DNA of 45,487 nt. Origin: SIG653 sp964509125 (lineage in GTDB: Bacteria; Bacillota; Clostridia; Oscillospirales; CAG-382). Below, piece after piece: positions 1-7,762 of the stretch. Each line of letters starts with the position of its first letter. Position 1 is the stretch's first letter. The notes beneath the pieces were generated by a model. That model did no database searches. It saw only the letters and a list, made by a program, of their open reading frames with translations, and had not been told where the DNA came from. Both the position numbers and the translations under genes were made by a program. Where the stretch lies: NCBI GenBank assembly GCA_964509125.1, contig CAZDVZ010000013.1:1-45487 (forward strand), in the 5' to 3' direction.

Positions 1-71
1 GAATCTCTACCGTTTTTAGTAGAACCTACACCTTTTTTATGAGCAAAAAATTGAATTGATATTCTAATCAT
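1..71 (-). CDS. rpmA: 50S ribosomal protein L27, N-terminal part (cut by window edge)
   Basis: Only the first 23 codons are present; the gene runs off the left edge. The visible protein starts MIRISIQFFAHKKGVGSTKN, which is the L27 start as found in Firmicutes: a nine-residue extension ending in QFF, then the conserved A-x-KKG-x-GSTKNGRDS segment of mature L27. In this phylum the extension is removed after the FF pair by the cysteine protease Prp, whose gene lies just upstream in the same operon. A clear ribosome binding site (AAGGAGAG) sits about 10 bases before the ATG. L27 belongs to the large subunit and reaches the peptidyl transferase centre. Confidence 0.95.
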   Translation of the reverse strand, partial: MIRISIQFFAHKKGVGSTKNGRD

Positions 72-129
72 TTCTGATACTCTCCTTATCTGTATTTTCG
101 GAATTCGTACCTTTCGGTAAAAACCAAGC

Positions 130-468
130 CTACGTTTTCGCTTTAAACCTTACGGTTTTATTTTTCACATCTACAAATTCCGGATATTCATCTGCAACAA
201 AGCTTACACACTTCATAAAAGTGTCCAAAGCCTTTGACATTGCTTCACTTTCGGTTTTTATTGAAAATGACATCTCTGCCGTATCTTCTTTCGACGAAAA
301 ATCAAAAGGTACTCTAAAAACATCGTTTGCCATATTAACAAAAAGCATTGCCATAGAGCTGATGGAAGCGCAAACTATGTCACTTCCCGACTCTGCATAT
401 CCTGAATGCCCTTTTATATCAAACCCAAAATAATTTTCTCCATCTTTGTAGAAAGTTGCCCTAATCAT
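130..468 (-). CDS. prp: Prp, L27-processing cysteine protease (YsxB family)
   Basis: A 112-residue protein between rplU and rpmA, the standard Firmicutes position. The family signature G-H-x11-C is present: His21 in GHSGY and Cys33 in DIVCAS, the predicted catalytic pair. Prp cleaves the N-terminal extension of pre-L27, and the matching extension is visible in the neighbouring rpmA. The frame can be extended to a TTG at 477, but the family begins MIR-x-T directly, so the ATG at 468 is preferred. It starts a few codons after the rplU stop with only a weak ribosome binding site, so translation is probably coupled to rplU. Confidence 0.93.
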   Translation of the reverse strand: MIRATFYKDGENYFGFDIKGHSGYAESGSDIVCASISSMAMLFVNMANDVFRVPFDFSSKEDTAEMSFSIKTESEAMSKALDTFMKCVSFVADEYPEFVDVKNKTVRFKAKT

Positions 469-480
469 GTCTACCAAAAA

Positions 481-789
481 TTATGCTTCGATAGTTGTGA
501 TTTGAACTTTTGTATAAGGTTGTCTATGACCAATATGTCTTCTCTCGTTTTTCTTGGATTTGTAACGATAAATATCGATCTTTTTACCTTTGCCGTTTTT
601 TATAACATTTGCGTTAACTTTGCAGTTCAACAAAGGTGCGCCAACTTTAAAACCGTCAGCACCGGACACAGCAAGAACCTTATCAAAAACGATAGCCTGT
701 CCGTCCTCTACATTAAGTTTTTCTACGAAGAGAATATCTCCTTCGCTAACTTTGTACTGCTTTCCGCCTGTTTCTATAATCGCAAACAC
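481..789 (-). CDS. rplU: 50S ribosomal protein L21
   Basis: The 102-residue product begins (M)FAIIETGGKQYKV, the invariant L21 N-terminus, and ends in the basic RRHIGHRQPYTKV segment that contacts 23S rRNA. The open frame extends further upstream to an ATG at 858, but that stretch has no family similarity and lies in the leader. A GTG at 789, preceded at about six bases by AAAGTGAGGTG, gives the usual L21 length, so I choose it. First gene of rplU-prp-rpmA. A near-consensus promoter and a structured leader lie upstream. Confidence 0.95.
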   Translation of the reverse strand: MFAIIETGGKQYKVSEGDILFVEKLNVEDGQAIVFDKVLAVSGADGFKVGAPLLNCKVNANVIKNGKGKKIDIYRYKSKKNERRHIGHRQPYTKVQITTIEA

Positions 790-868
790 GAAAAGCACCT
801 CACTTTCTTTATATGTCTCGCTGTACCTTAGGGCGGCTTGCGCACTTAAAAACCCCATACATGCGGCT
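790..868 (-). promoter_or_regulatory. Probable L21 leader of the rplU mRNA
   Basis: About 75-80 transcribed bases separate the rplU promoter from its GTG start, and there is no credible coding in them. Firmicutes rplU mRNAs often carry a conserved autoregulatory L21 leader at this place. The minus strand here has short self-complementary GC-rich pieces (GCCGC near the 5' end, GCAAGCCGCCC further on) and a purine-rich stretch just before the ribosome binding site. I cannot fold or match it to a covariance model, so the identity rests mainly on position. Confidence 0.5.
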
Positions 869-873
869 TATCG

Positions 874-902
874 ATTATAACAAAAATCAAGGCGGTTGTC
901 AA
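874..902 (-). promoter_or_regulatory. Sigma-A promoter of the rplU-prp-rpmA operon
   Basis: On the minus strand TTGACA (902-897), a 17-bp spacer and TATAAT (879-874): both hexamers match consensus exactly. Start of transcription is expected near 867. A 7-bp inverted repeat (GGCGGTT, 917-923 and 891-897 as read on the minus strand) flanks the -35 element and is followed by a T-rich stretch, so it may also end the upstream udp transcript. Confidence 0.88.
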
Positions 903-961
903 GATAATATCTCAAAAACCGCCCCTTAATATTGTAAAAAAAATGTGAACTCGTTTCCCTT

Positions 962-1717
962 TTATTTGCCGTCCATTTCAATCAAAATTCTAACGGCCTC
1001 AATAGCTGTTCTGATTGCCGCTTCGGTATCATGTACTTCGGGGTTACTCATGCCTGCATCTGCTCTCTCTTGATTCCAAACCACTTGGAAAACAGAACCC
1101 GCTCTAACGCCCAAAGTTGCCGCCACGGTATATAGTGCCGCTGCTTCCATTTCTGAACAAAGTACCCCAAGACGTTTCCAGGCTTCCCATTTTTCAAGGA
1201 GAGCGGTAGAAGTCGCCATTCTTTTGGGAGAGTGCTGACCGTAGAAAGAATCTTTACTTTGACAAACACCCACATGGCACTTTTGACCTTCTTTTTTAGC
1301 GGCTTCTCTGAGGGCATAAGCTACGTCAAAATCACCAACCGCAGGGAATTCTATAGGAGCATATTCCAAACTTGTGCCATCTTGCCTCACGGCACCCGTA
1401 GCAACAACAATATCGCCGCCGACAACATCAAGTTGTATACCTCCGCAAGTTCCCACACGTATAAAAGTATCCGCCCCGCCCATAACCAATTCTTCCATTG
1501 CTATAGCAGAAGAAGGACCTCCTATACCCGTGGAGCATACAGAAACCTTGGCTCCGTTTATCGTTCCTGTATAAAGCGTATATTCCCTGTTAGAAGATAT
1601 AAATTCAGCTGTATCAAAAAATGAAGCAATTTTCTCGCATCTACCAGGATCTCCCGGCAAAAAACAATATTTACCTATACTGCCTTCCGGACATTTGAGA
1701 TGATAAAAATCTTGCAT
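962..1717 (-). CDS. udp: Uridine phosphorylase
   Basis: The 251-residue protein follows the NP-I nucleoside phosphorylase pattern end to end: GDPGRCEKIA at residues 23-32 (phosphate-binding loop), CSTGIGGPSSAIA-x-EEL, the GTCGG turn, LEYAPIEFPAV, and the C-terminal SEMEAAALY segment that binds ribose. Length and spacing match Udp (about 253 residues) rather than DeoD or MtaP. It reversibly converts uridine and phosphate to uracil and ribose-1-phosphate for pyrimidine salvage. It stands alone with its own promoter and a strong ACGGAGGAA ribosome binding site. Substrate could extend to deoxyuridine or thymidine. Confidence 0.9.
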   Translation of the reverse strand: MQDFYHLKCPEGSIGKYCFLPGDPGRCEKIASFFDTAEFISSNREYTLYTGTINGAKVSVCSTGIGGPSSAIAMEELVMGGADTFIRVGTCGGIQLDVVGGDIVVATGAVRQDGTSLEYAPIEFPAVGDFDVAYALREAAKKEGQKCHVGVCQSKDSFYGQHSPKRMATSTALLEKWEAWKRLGVLCSEMEAAALYTVAATLGVRAGSVFQVVWNQERADAGMSNPEVHDTEAAIRTAIEAVRILIEMDGK

Positions 1718-1750
1718 ATTATTTCCTCCGTCTTATGTATTCTTTATACA

Positions 1751-1779
1751 ATTTTATCATACCTTTACCCAAAATGCAA
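1751..1779 (-). promoter_or_regulatory. Probable sigma-A promoter of udp
   Basis: Minus strand TTGCAT (1779-1774), 17-bp spacer, TAAAAT (1756-1751), about 25 bases before the ribosome binding site of udp. The rest of the 1718-1922 gap is very AT-rich and shows no further gene. Confidence 0.65.
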
Positions 1780-1922
1780 TATATAACAAATTATTTTCCA
1801 AACATTTTTTATATATTTATTCAATGAAAAGTATTTTACATTTTACTATTGAAGTAAATCTTCCTTTATGATAGAATTATAATTGATATTTTTGTTTTAA
1901 TATGGTACTGTAATATTTCAGA

Positions 1923-2456
1923 TCAAGTGCATTCTGTATCATCACAGCAAAGACATCCATCATTATAGTAACCGCCATACCAAAATGGCAAGCCGACAGG
2001 CGATAAAGGAAGCAGTGTTCCAACACAACTTCCGCCGCACGTTCCGCATCCCGAACAACTACCGCAAGTGTTACTTGATCCACAGTTTCCGCTACAAGTG
2101 CTACAACCCCCATTACAAGTGCTGCAGCTTGAACAAGTACTGCATCCGGAACTTCTACTAAGTGTACTACCACTGCATCCGCAACTTGAATTGCATCCGC
2201 AACTTGAATTGCATCCGCAGCTTGAATTGCATCCGCAGCTTGAATTGCACCCGCAACTACTATTTGATGTAAAATCGGGACACATACAAGAAATGCACCC
2301 GCACGAACTGTATACTCTTGTGGAAACGCCGTCAAAATTACTATTTGATGTTGCTAAAGAACGACCGCAAGTATCATGTGAGTTAATTCCGCAGCCGGTA
2401 CTTAAATTGCTCGTAGTACTAAAACTACGTGCACTATTATTACAACCACACCCCAT
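1923..2456 (-). CDS. Cysteine-rich repeat protein of unknown function
   Basis: 177 residues of which 34 are Cys, with abundant Ser, Gly, Asn and Thr and no Lys. It begins MGCGCNN. Five consecutive SSCGC units with a six-residue period lie in the middle, followed by a looser C-x2-C region (SGCSTCSSCSTC and so on). The C-terminus has a short hydrophobic stretch, a Gly/Tyr patch and a final GCLCC. There is no signal peptide or membrane segment. A very strong ribosome binding site (AAGGGGGTGA) precedes the ATG, which argues for real expression. I do not recognise the family. Possible roles are metal binding, a disulfide-cross-linked spore or surface layer protein, or a modified peptide; the neighbour is a divergent radical SAM gene 56 bp away. 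Confidence 0.7.
   Translation of the reverse strand: MGCGCNNSARSFSTTSNLSTGCGINSHDTCGRSLATSNSNFDGVSTRVYSSCGCISCMCPDFTSNSSCGCNSSCGCNSSCGCNSSCGCNSSCGCSGSTLSRSSGCSTCSSCSTCNGGCSTCSGNCGSSNTCGSCSGCGTCGGSCVGTLLPLSPVGLPFWYGGYYNDGCLCCDDTECT
2175..2264 (-). repeat. 18-bp tandem repeat inside the Cys-rich gene
   Basis: Five adjacent 18-bp units at 2175, 2193, 2211, 2229 and 2247. On the plus strand the first two read gcatccgcaacttgaatt, the next two differ by one base, and the last is more diverged. Each unit encodes six residues (the SSCGCN period), so gain or loss of units keeps the frame. Confidence 0.92.
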
Positions 2457-2512
2457 AAAGTCACCCCCTTTCCATATTTATTAAATGCAAAAAACACAAA
2501 AGGAGTTACGAA

Positions 2513-4459
2513 ATGTTTTTGCCACTCACAAAAGAAGAATTTGAATTATCAGGGCAAAGTCAACCTGATTTTATATTTGTTACCGGAGATGCATATGTCG
2601 ATCACCCATCTTTTGGTACAGCTATCCTTTCCAGAGTTTTGGAAGCAGAGGGTTATTCCGTTGCTATAATTGCGCAGCCTGATTATAAAAGCGCAGAAGA
2701 ATTCAAAAAGTTTGGAAAACCACGTCTTGCATTTTTGGTAAACAGTGGAAATATAGATTCCATGGTGGCTCATTATACAGCTTCAGGGAAACCAAGAAGT
2801 GAAGATTATTACTCTCCCGGCGGTGTGAAAGGGAAACGCCCCGACAGAGCTGTAATTGTTTATTGCAACAGAATACGCGAAGCATACGGGGATGTTCCCA
2901 TTGTTATTGGTGGAATCGAAGCATCAACAAGACGTTTTGCTCATTATGACTATTGGACAAATAAAGTGCGGAGAAGTATTCTTATTGATTCCACCGCCGA
3001 TATTTTGGCGTTTGGAATGGGTGAAAATATTCTTAAAAGAATCGCTTTTCTCCTTGACAAAGGTGTTCCCATAAAAAAAATACGCGATGTCAGAGGCACT
3101 TGCATTACGGCTGAAAAGGATTATATTCCCAAGTACGATTATGTAACAACATATAATTACAATACATTAAAAACCGATAAAAAAGCGTATGCAAATGCGT
3201 TTAAAATTCAATATGAAAATCAAGACCACGTTACAGGAAAAGCTATTATTGAAGAATATGACAAATGTATTTTGGTGCAAAACCCACCGATGCCGCCATT
3301 AACACGAAAAGAGCTTGATGCGGTTTATTCACTACCATTTATGAGAGATTATCACCCAATATATGAAAAAGAAGGCGGTGTACCTGCAATTAAAGAGGTA
3401 AAGTTTTCCATCGCCCACAACAGAGGTTGCTTTGGAGGTTGCAATTTCTGCGCAATAACATTTAATCAAGGGCGAACAGTTACTTCAAGAAGCATTGAAT
3501 CTGTTGTGAAGGAAGCGGAAATTATTGCAAATATGCCCGATTTTAAGGGGTATATTCACGACGTTGGCGGACCGACGGCAAATTTCAGAAACTCATCATG
3601 TGAAAAGCAAAAGAAAAGCGGAATGTGCATTCACAAGCGTTGCCTTTTTCCAAAGCCATGTAAAAATTTAAATGTCGATCATAGCGAATATATCGAGCTT
3701 TTAAACCATATTAAGGAAGTTAAGGGCGTTAAAAAAGTTTTTGTGCGTTCAGGAGTTAGATATGACTATGCCCTTTGCGCAAACGATAAATTCTTAAAAC
3801 AGCTTATATCCGACCACACAAGCGGACAGCTTAAGGTCGCTCCGGAACATTGTTCCGATAACGTACTTAAATATATGGGAAAACCGTCTTTTGATGTTTA
3901 CAAAAAGTTTTCCGAAAAGTTTTATGCGCTTTCAAAAAGTGCTGGCAAGGAACAGTATCTTGTTCCGTATTTAATGTCATCTCATCCGGGGAGCCGTTTA
4001 GAAGATGCCATTGAGCTTTCATTGTATCTGAAAAGAAACAAAATAAATCCCGAACAGGTGCAAGATTTTTATCCTACACCCGGCACTGCTTCCACTTGTA
4101 TGTTTTACACAGAGCTTGATCCATTCACCCTTGAAAAGGTTTATGTTCCAAAAACGTATGAAGAAAAAAGAATGCAACGTGCGCTTTTACAATTTTCTCG
4201 CAAAGAAAACTATGATACTGTAAAAAAAGCACTTCTCAAAGCCGGGCGTGAAGACCTTATCGGAAACGGTAAAGACTGTCTTATCGGATATAGGCCATAC
4301 AGCAAAAAATCCGAAAAAAATCCGCCGCAAGCGCAAAACAAAAAAGATGCACCCGCCTTTAAAAAAGTTGTTTCAAAAACTTCAAAAAGCACAAAGCAAA
4401 GCAGAACAAAGAGACAGCAAAAAACGGTCAATAATAAAAAGCAATGTCAAAATCATTAG
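2513..4459 (+). CDS. YgiQ-family radical SAM protein
   Basis: 648 residues with the architecture of the YgiQ/UPF0313 family. The N-terminal part (about 1-280) includes PDFIFVTGDAYVDHPSFG and a VIGGIEASTRRFAHYDYW segment. The radical SAM core follows, with the iron-sulfur motif CFGGCNFC (C-x3-C-x2-C) in NRGCFGGCNFCAI. Further on come VFVRSGVRYDY and the LKVAPEHCSD segment typical of this family. The last 60 residues are a Lys-rich low-complexity tail. Family function is not established. AAAGGAG before the ATG fits well. It is divergent from the Cys-rich gene with only 56 bp between starts, so the promoter probably lies partly inside that gene. Confidence 0.9.
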   Translation: MFLPLTKEEFELSGQSQPDFIFVTGDAYVDHPSFGTAILSRVLEAEGYSVAIIAQPDYKSAEEFKKFGKPRLAFLVNSGNIDSMVAHYTASGKPRSEDYYSPGGVKGKRPDRAVIVYCNRIREAYGDVPIVIGGIEASTRRFAHYDYWTNKVRRSILIDSTADILAFGMGENILKRIAFLLDKGVPIKKIRDVRGTCITAEKDYIPKYDYVTTYNYNTLKTDKKAYANAFKIQYENQDHVTGKAIIEEYDKCILVQNPPMPPLTRKELDAVYSLPFMRDYHPIYEKEGGVPAIKEVKFSIAHNRGCFGGCNFCAITFNQGRTVTSRSIESVVKEAEIIANMPDFKGYIHDVGGPTANFRNSSCEKQKKSGMCIHKRCLFPKPCKNLNVDHSEYIELLNHIKEVKGVKKVFVRSGVRYDYALCANDKFLKQLISDHTSGQLKVAPEHCSDNVLKYMGKPSFDVYKKFSEKFYALSKSAGKEQYLVPYLMSSHPGSRLEDAIELSLYLKRNKINPEQVQDFYPTPGTASTCMFYTELDPFTLEKVYVPKTYEEKRMQRALLQFSRKENYDTVKKALLKAGREDLIGNGKDCLIGYRPYSKKSEKNPPQAQNKKDAPAFKKVVSKTSKSTKQSRTKRQQKTVNNKKQCQNH

Positions 4460-4596
4460 AAAAGAGAAAAGATAGCATATATAGAAGCTCCGTAAATTTC
4501 AAAGCCTTCCATTGCATAGTCATTACTAAATATTTATAACCATCATTATCTGCATGTCACAATGCCTTTTAGCCTATAATTATTGTTTTTTAAAAC

Positions 4597-4630
4597 GGGG
4601 ATGTAAAAACCAAAAGGTTCTTGCATCCCC
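4597..4630 (-). terminator. Bidirectional terminator between ygiQ-type gene and oxidoreductase
   Basis: Inverted repeat GGGGATGTAA (4597-4606) / TTGCATCCCC (4621-4630) with one G-U pair. A-rich sequence on the left and T-rich on the right let it work for both convergent genes; on the minus strand it follows the Gfo/Idh/MocA stop. Confidence 0.7.
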
Positions 4631-4635
4631 GCATT

Positions 4636-5598
4636 TTACATACTTTTATATGCTTTTTCCAGCACCTTCATTGTTAGCAATGTTTCATTTTTCAAAACAT
4701 CATACGTAGTCTTATCGTTTTTTTCTATAATGCGAATAAACGCGGAAAACTCATAATACATTCTGCCATGATCTTGGAATCCATCGAAAATTTCTTTACA
4801 ATTACTTGTATCAATAATGCAATTTTCACAATTGTTGAGAGAAGATCCTATTTTAATAAAGCCATTTTCACCTTGTATTATAGCATATGATTCTGATTGA
4901 GAATCTTTTGACGCAATGCAAACCGCCTTAAATTCTCCATAATCCATAATCAAAACGCCTGAAACATCAACGCCGTTTTTTCCATAATTGGGAAAATAGA
5001 AAACATTTTTAGGCTCTCCGAAAATAGAAACGGTGAAATGGATGTTATAGATATTCAAATCGACAAGAGCACCGCCAAAAAGTTCTTTTTTGAAAACGGG
5101 TGCAACATCACCGGATAAATATTTATCATATCTTGAAGAATATTGACAGAAAGAACAATTAATGATGCGAGGCGTTCCAATATTTTTAATATGCTCTCTC
5201 ACCTTTTTATACATGGGCATATGGATTGTTGTTATTGCCTCGAAAAGATATACACCCATTTTATCAGCGGTTTTAAAAAGCTCGTCAGCTTCTTTAAAAG
5301 TTTTTGTGAACGGCTTTTCACATATTACATTTTTCCCCGCCAATAGACATTTCATAGCATATTCATAGTGCAAGCTGTTAATAACACCTATATAAACCGT
5401 ATCAACACAATCATCATTTAGGAAATCATCGATATCAAAATGAACCTTTTCTATTCCGTATTTTTTCGAAATATCTTCGCCTTTTTCTTTGGATCCCGGT
5501 CTGACACAAAGAGATACAAATTTTATATTTTCTATACAAGAACAGGTTTCGAGGAGAACATTTACAATATATCCGTTTCCCATTATACCAATATTCAT
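4636..5598 (-). CDS. Gfo/Idh/MocA family oxidoreductase
   Basis: 320 residues. The N-terminal Rossmann fold shows a G-x-G-x2 loop (IMGNGYI, residues 5-11). CEKPFT near residue 95 is the EKP motif in which Lys contacts cofactor and substrate. The C-terminal half (GGALVDLNIYNIHF and following beta strands) fits the family's substrate domain. Family members are NAD(P)-dependent dehydrogenases of sugars, inositols or related compounds; the substrate cannot be read here. AGGAAAGGAA precedes the ATG. It follows the solute-binding protein gene in the same direction but a terminator lies between, so it is probably its own unit. Confidence 0.85.
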   Translation of the reverse strand: MNIGIMGNGYIVNVLLETCSCIENIKFVSLCVRPGSKEKGEDISKKYGIEKVHFDIDDFLNDDCVDTVYIGVINSLHYEYAMKCLLAGKNVICEKPFTKTFKEADELFKTADKMGVYLFEAITTIHMPMYKKVREHIKNIGTPRIINCSFCQYSSRYDKYLSGDVAPVFKKELFGGALVDLNIYNIHFTVSIFGEPKNVFYFPNYGKNGVDVSGVLIMDYGEFKAVCIASKDSQSESYAIIQGENGFIKIGSSLNNCENCIIDTSNCKEIFDGFQDHGRMYYEFSAFIRIIEKNDKTTYDVLKNETLLTMKVLEKAYKSM

Positions 5599-5623
5599 TC
5601 TTTATTCCTTTCCTATAAAGCAA

Positions 5624-5647
5624 AAAATTGAGCAAACGCTCAATTTT
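5624..5647 (-). terminator. Terminator of the solute-binding protein gene
   Basis: Ten-bp perfect stem AAAATTGAGC (5624-5633) / GCTCAATTTT (5638-5647) with a four-base loop. On the minus strand it is followed by TTTTTTGC. It lies about 55 bases after the stop of the 5702-7507 gene. Confidence 0.8.
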
Positions 5648-5701
5648 CTGCTAATATTAAATCTAACCTTATAACTTTTACCGAAAACAAACCATTCTAT
5701 A

Positions 5702-7507
5702 TCATTTATTTTCGTCTTCTTTTTGGTTTCTTTCCAAATAACCATCAAGCTTAGCTCTGTCAAAATCCATATAACCGCCGTACCATTCTTCTACCTTATC
5801 AAGATCATCATTGATAGTATAAGACATTGTGCTAAAATAAATTGGTGCAACAGGACAAAGCTCTAAAAGTTTTTGTTCAATATTTTTTGCAATCTCCGCT
5901 CTCTTTTCTGCATTTCCACAATAAATTGCTTCTCTTACAAGAGCATCAAAGGCGTCATCTTTAAGACCGGTGGAATGAACCGCAAAAGAGTCCGCACCTT
6001 CCTCTAAAGATATATATCCACCGCTGCACACTGTAGAAAACTGAGCAAGATATGAAAGCGCGTCTGTACAATGCATTGCAAGATCCACACCGATAACATC
6101 ATATGTGTATTCTGCATATTCGGGTTTTGTGCTAAGCACTCTTTCGTACTCGGTGGCATTTAAGCCCTTTGTGCTAACTGTAAATCCATATTGGCTCCAA
6201 ACCTCTGCCGCATACTCAGCTACAATCTGTGCAGAAGGATCCTCATCGCTCTTAAGGTAAGAAATGGTGAATTTACCACTGCCTGAGATAGAAGAAATCT
6301 TGGAAGTGTCAGCCGATGTAGATATAACTTCGCCCACTTCTTCTCTGAATGTCTTTTTGTTATCAGAGTAGAATACACTGTGAGGAACAACTCCTGTTGC
6401 AGCAACTTGACCTGTACCCAACTTATCAACTATTGCTTTTCTATCGAGAGCAGCAGAAAGAGCACTTCTTACTTCCGCATCTGCCAAAGTCGCATTGTTT
6501 GTGTTAAAGAAAAACGCATAAGTAGACATGACCTCTTTTGTTGTCACTTCGTACTTTTCATATGTTTCTTTATCAAAAGCATTGAGATAGAAAAGATCAT
6601 TTTTATCGTATAAATCTATAAACTCGGAAACCTCATATAATTTAGCATTTTTTCCTGAATCATCAGATGCTCCGTAGTAACAAATAAGTCTGTGAGGAAG
6701 AACATATTTGTCAAGAGGAATGTCATCTTCCTTATCCGGATCACGCATGAAAAATTGGTTACGCTCAAGAACAATTTGAACATCCTGCTCAATACTTGCT
6801 ACTTTGAAAGGACCATTTGTACGAAGATCTGTTGCCTTCACATCCCATGTATCGGGGTTTCTTGTAACAACATCTTCTTTAAGAGGAGTAAAAGCAGGAG
6901 ATGCCACTATTCTCGCAAAAAGATCGGCATCATATTCTCCGTTTCTATCATCTATCGATTCGGTATAACATTCGGGATCTATTGTGACCTCAAGAAGATT
7001 CCAGTCCAAAGCTGCAACTTTAAGATCGTCGCTTGTCATGTTACCGGCCTTAACTTCCTCCGCATTCATAATGGGATAAAGCATAGATGCATACGGACTT
7101 TCAAAATCGGGAGAAAGTATACGCTTCCACGCAAAAACTACATCATCTGCAGAAACGCGTGAGCCGTCGCTCCAATAAGTTTCGTTAAGTTCAAAGTAAA
7201 TTCTGTATACTTCATCGCGTTCGTTGTACTCACCATACCACTCATCCGCCAAAAGCCCTTTAACGTCACCATCAGAGTCTATACGGGTAAGACCACTATA
7301 TATCAAGCTATAGAACTGCATTGTATCTTCATCGTATTGTTGTGAAGCAGGATCAAATGATTCAGGAAAGCTTGCAAGACGAATGGGGATTCTCGCTCCC
7401 TTGTCGCCGTCCGAAAGGGTTGAATAGCTGGAAATAAACCCATATGCGCACAATCCGCCTACTAACGCAACAACAATAATAAGCGCAACAATTTTTGACT
7501 TGCTCAT
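5702..7507 (-). CDS. Peptide-type ABC transporter solute-binding protein (SBP family 5)
   Basis: 601 residues of the OppA/DppA/NikA binding-protein family. After a hydrophobic N-terminus it shows IRLASFPESFDPASQQYD, YSLIYSGLTRIDSDGDVKGLLADEW and YWSDGSRVSADDVVFAWKR, the classical early signatures. VRSALSAALDRKAIVDK and YDVIGVDLAMHCTDALSYLA come later. It would capture oligopeptides or similar ligands outside the membrane. Two oddities: the only early Cys is in VGGLCAYG, where Leu at -1 does not fit a lipobox, so it may be anchored by an uncleaved transmembrane helix; and no permease or ATPase gene lies nearby, so it is an orphan. GGAGGT precedes the ATG. Confidence 0.9.
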   Translation of the reverse strand: MSKSKIVALIIVVALVGGLCAYGFISSYSTLSDGDKGARIPIRLASFPESFDPASQQYDEDTMQFYSLIYSGLTRIDSDGDVKGLLADEWYGEYNERDEVYRIYFELNETYWSDGSRVSADDVVFAWKRILSPDFESPYASMLYPIMNAEEVKAGNMTSDDLKVAALDWNLLEVTIDPECYTESIDDRNGEYDADLFARIVASPAFTPLKEDVVTRNPDTWDVKATDLRTNGPFKVASIEQDVQIVLERNQFFMRDPDKEDDIPLDKYVLPHRLICYYGASDDSGKNAKLYEVSEFIDLYDKNDLFYLNAFDKETYEKYEVTTKEVMSTYAFFFNTNNATLADAEVRSALSAALDRKAIVDKLGTGQVAATGVVPHSVFYSDNKKTFREEVGEVISTSADTSKISSISGSGKFTISYLKSDEDPSAQIVAEYAAEVWSQYGFTVSTKGLNATEYERVLSTKPEYAEYTYDVIGVDLAMHCTDALSYLAQFSTVCSGGYISLEEGADSFAVHSTGLKDDAFDALVREAIYCGNAEKRAEIAKNIEQKLLELCPVAPIYFSTMSYTINDDLDKVEEWYGGYMDFDRAKLDGYLERNQKEDENK

Positions 7508-7560
7508 GTAAAGACCTCCATGAATTTCGAAAAAAACATTTTTTCGGTTAATGATAACTC

Positions 7561-7662
7561 ATTATATCACTTTTTTTCCAAACAATCAATCAAAAACATT
7601 CCAAAAAATTATATTCGTTTAAATAAACAAAAATTGCGCTCGCAAAATGTGCATTTTGCACA
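7561..7662. promoter_or_regulatory. Divergent control region with overlapping palindromes
   Basis: Between the solute-binding protein gene (minus) and the Fur-family gene (plus). A minus-strand TATAAT lies at 7566-7561. At 7642-7659 is GCAAAATG-TG-CATTTTGC, an 8-2-8 perfect inverted repeat. It overlaps TGTGCA-TTT-TGCACA at 7648-7662, a 6-3-6 repeat. They lie roughly 30 bp upstream of the Fur-gene promoter and are natural operator candidates for that regulator, though they do not clearly match a known Fur, Zur or PerR box. Confidence 0.55.
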
Positions 7663-7687
7663 AAAAATATATTTTTGAAGTTTTTAC

Positions 7688-7716
7688 TTGATTTTGCGCT
7701 TTAAAACATGTATAAT
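7688..7716 (+). promoter_or_regulatory. Sigma-A promoter of the Fur-family gene
   Basis: TTGATT (7688-7693), 17-bp spacer, TATAAT (7711-7716). Transcription would start near 7723, about 40 bases before the preferred start codon, and probably runs on into the GH2 gene. Confidence 0.8.
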
Positions 7717-7762
7717 TAGGCATATATATAATTATTTTTTAGCATTTTGTAGGATGTATTTT

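Noticed and set aside
790..858. N-terminal extension of L21 to an ATG at 858
   Set aside because: No L21 has such an extension; the region is the leader, and GTG 789 has a ribosome site and gives the family start.
2175..2264. Regular repeats considered as a CRISPR array
   Set aside because: Units are adjacent without spacers, lie in frame inside a gene, and no cas gene is near.
1877..2335. Minus-strand frame of 152 codons with AIQAAD-type repeats
   Set aside because: It is the repeat of the Cys-rich gene read in another frame; it has no ribosome site, while the Cys-rich frame has a strong one.
2068..2484. Plus-strand frame of 138 codons with LELHPQ repeats
   Set aside because: Same repeat on the opposite strand; no ribosome site and it runs into the control region.
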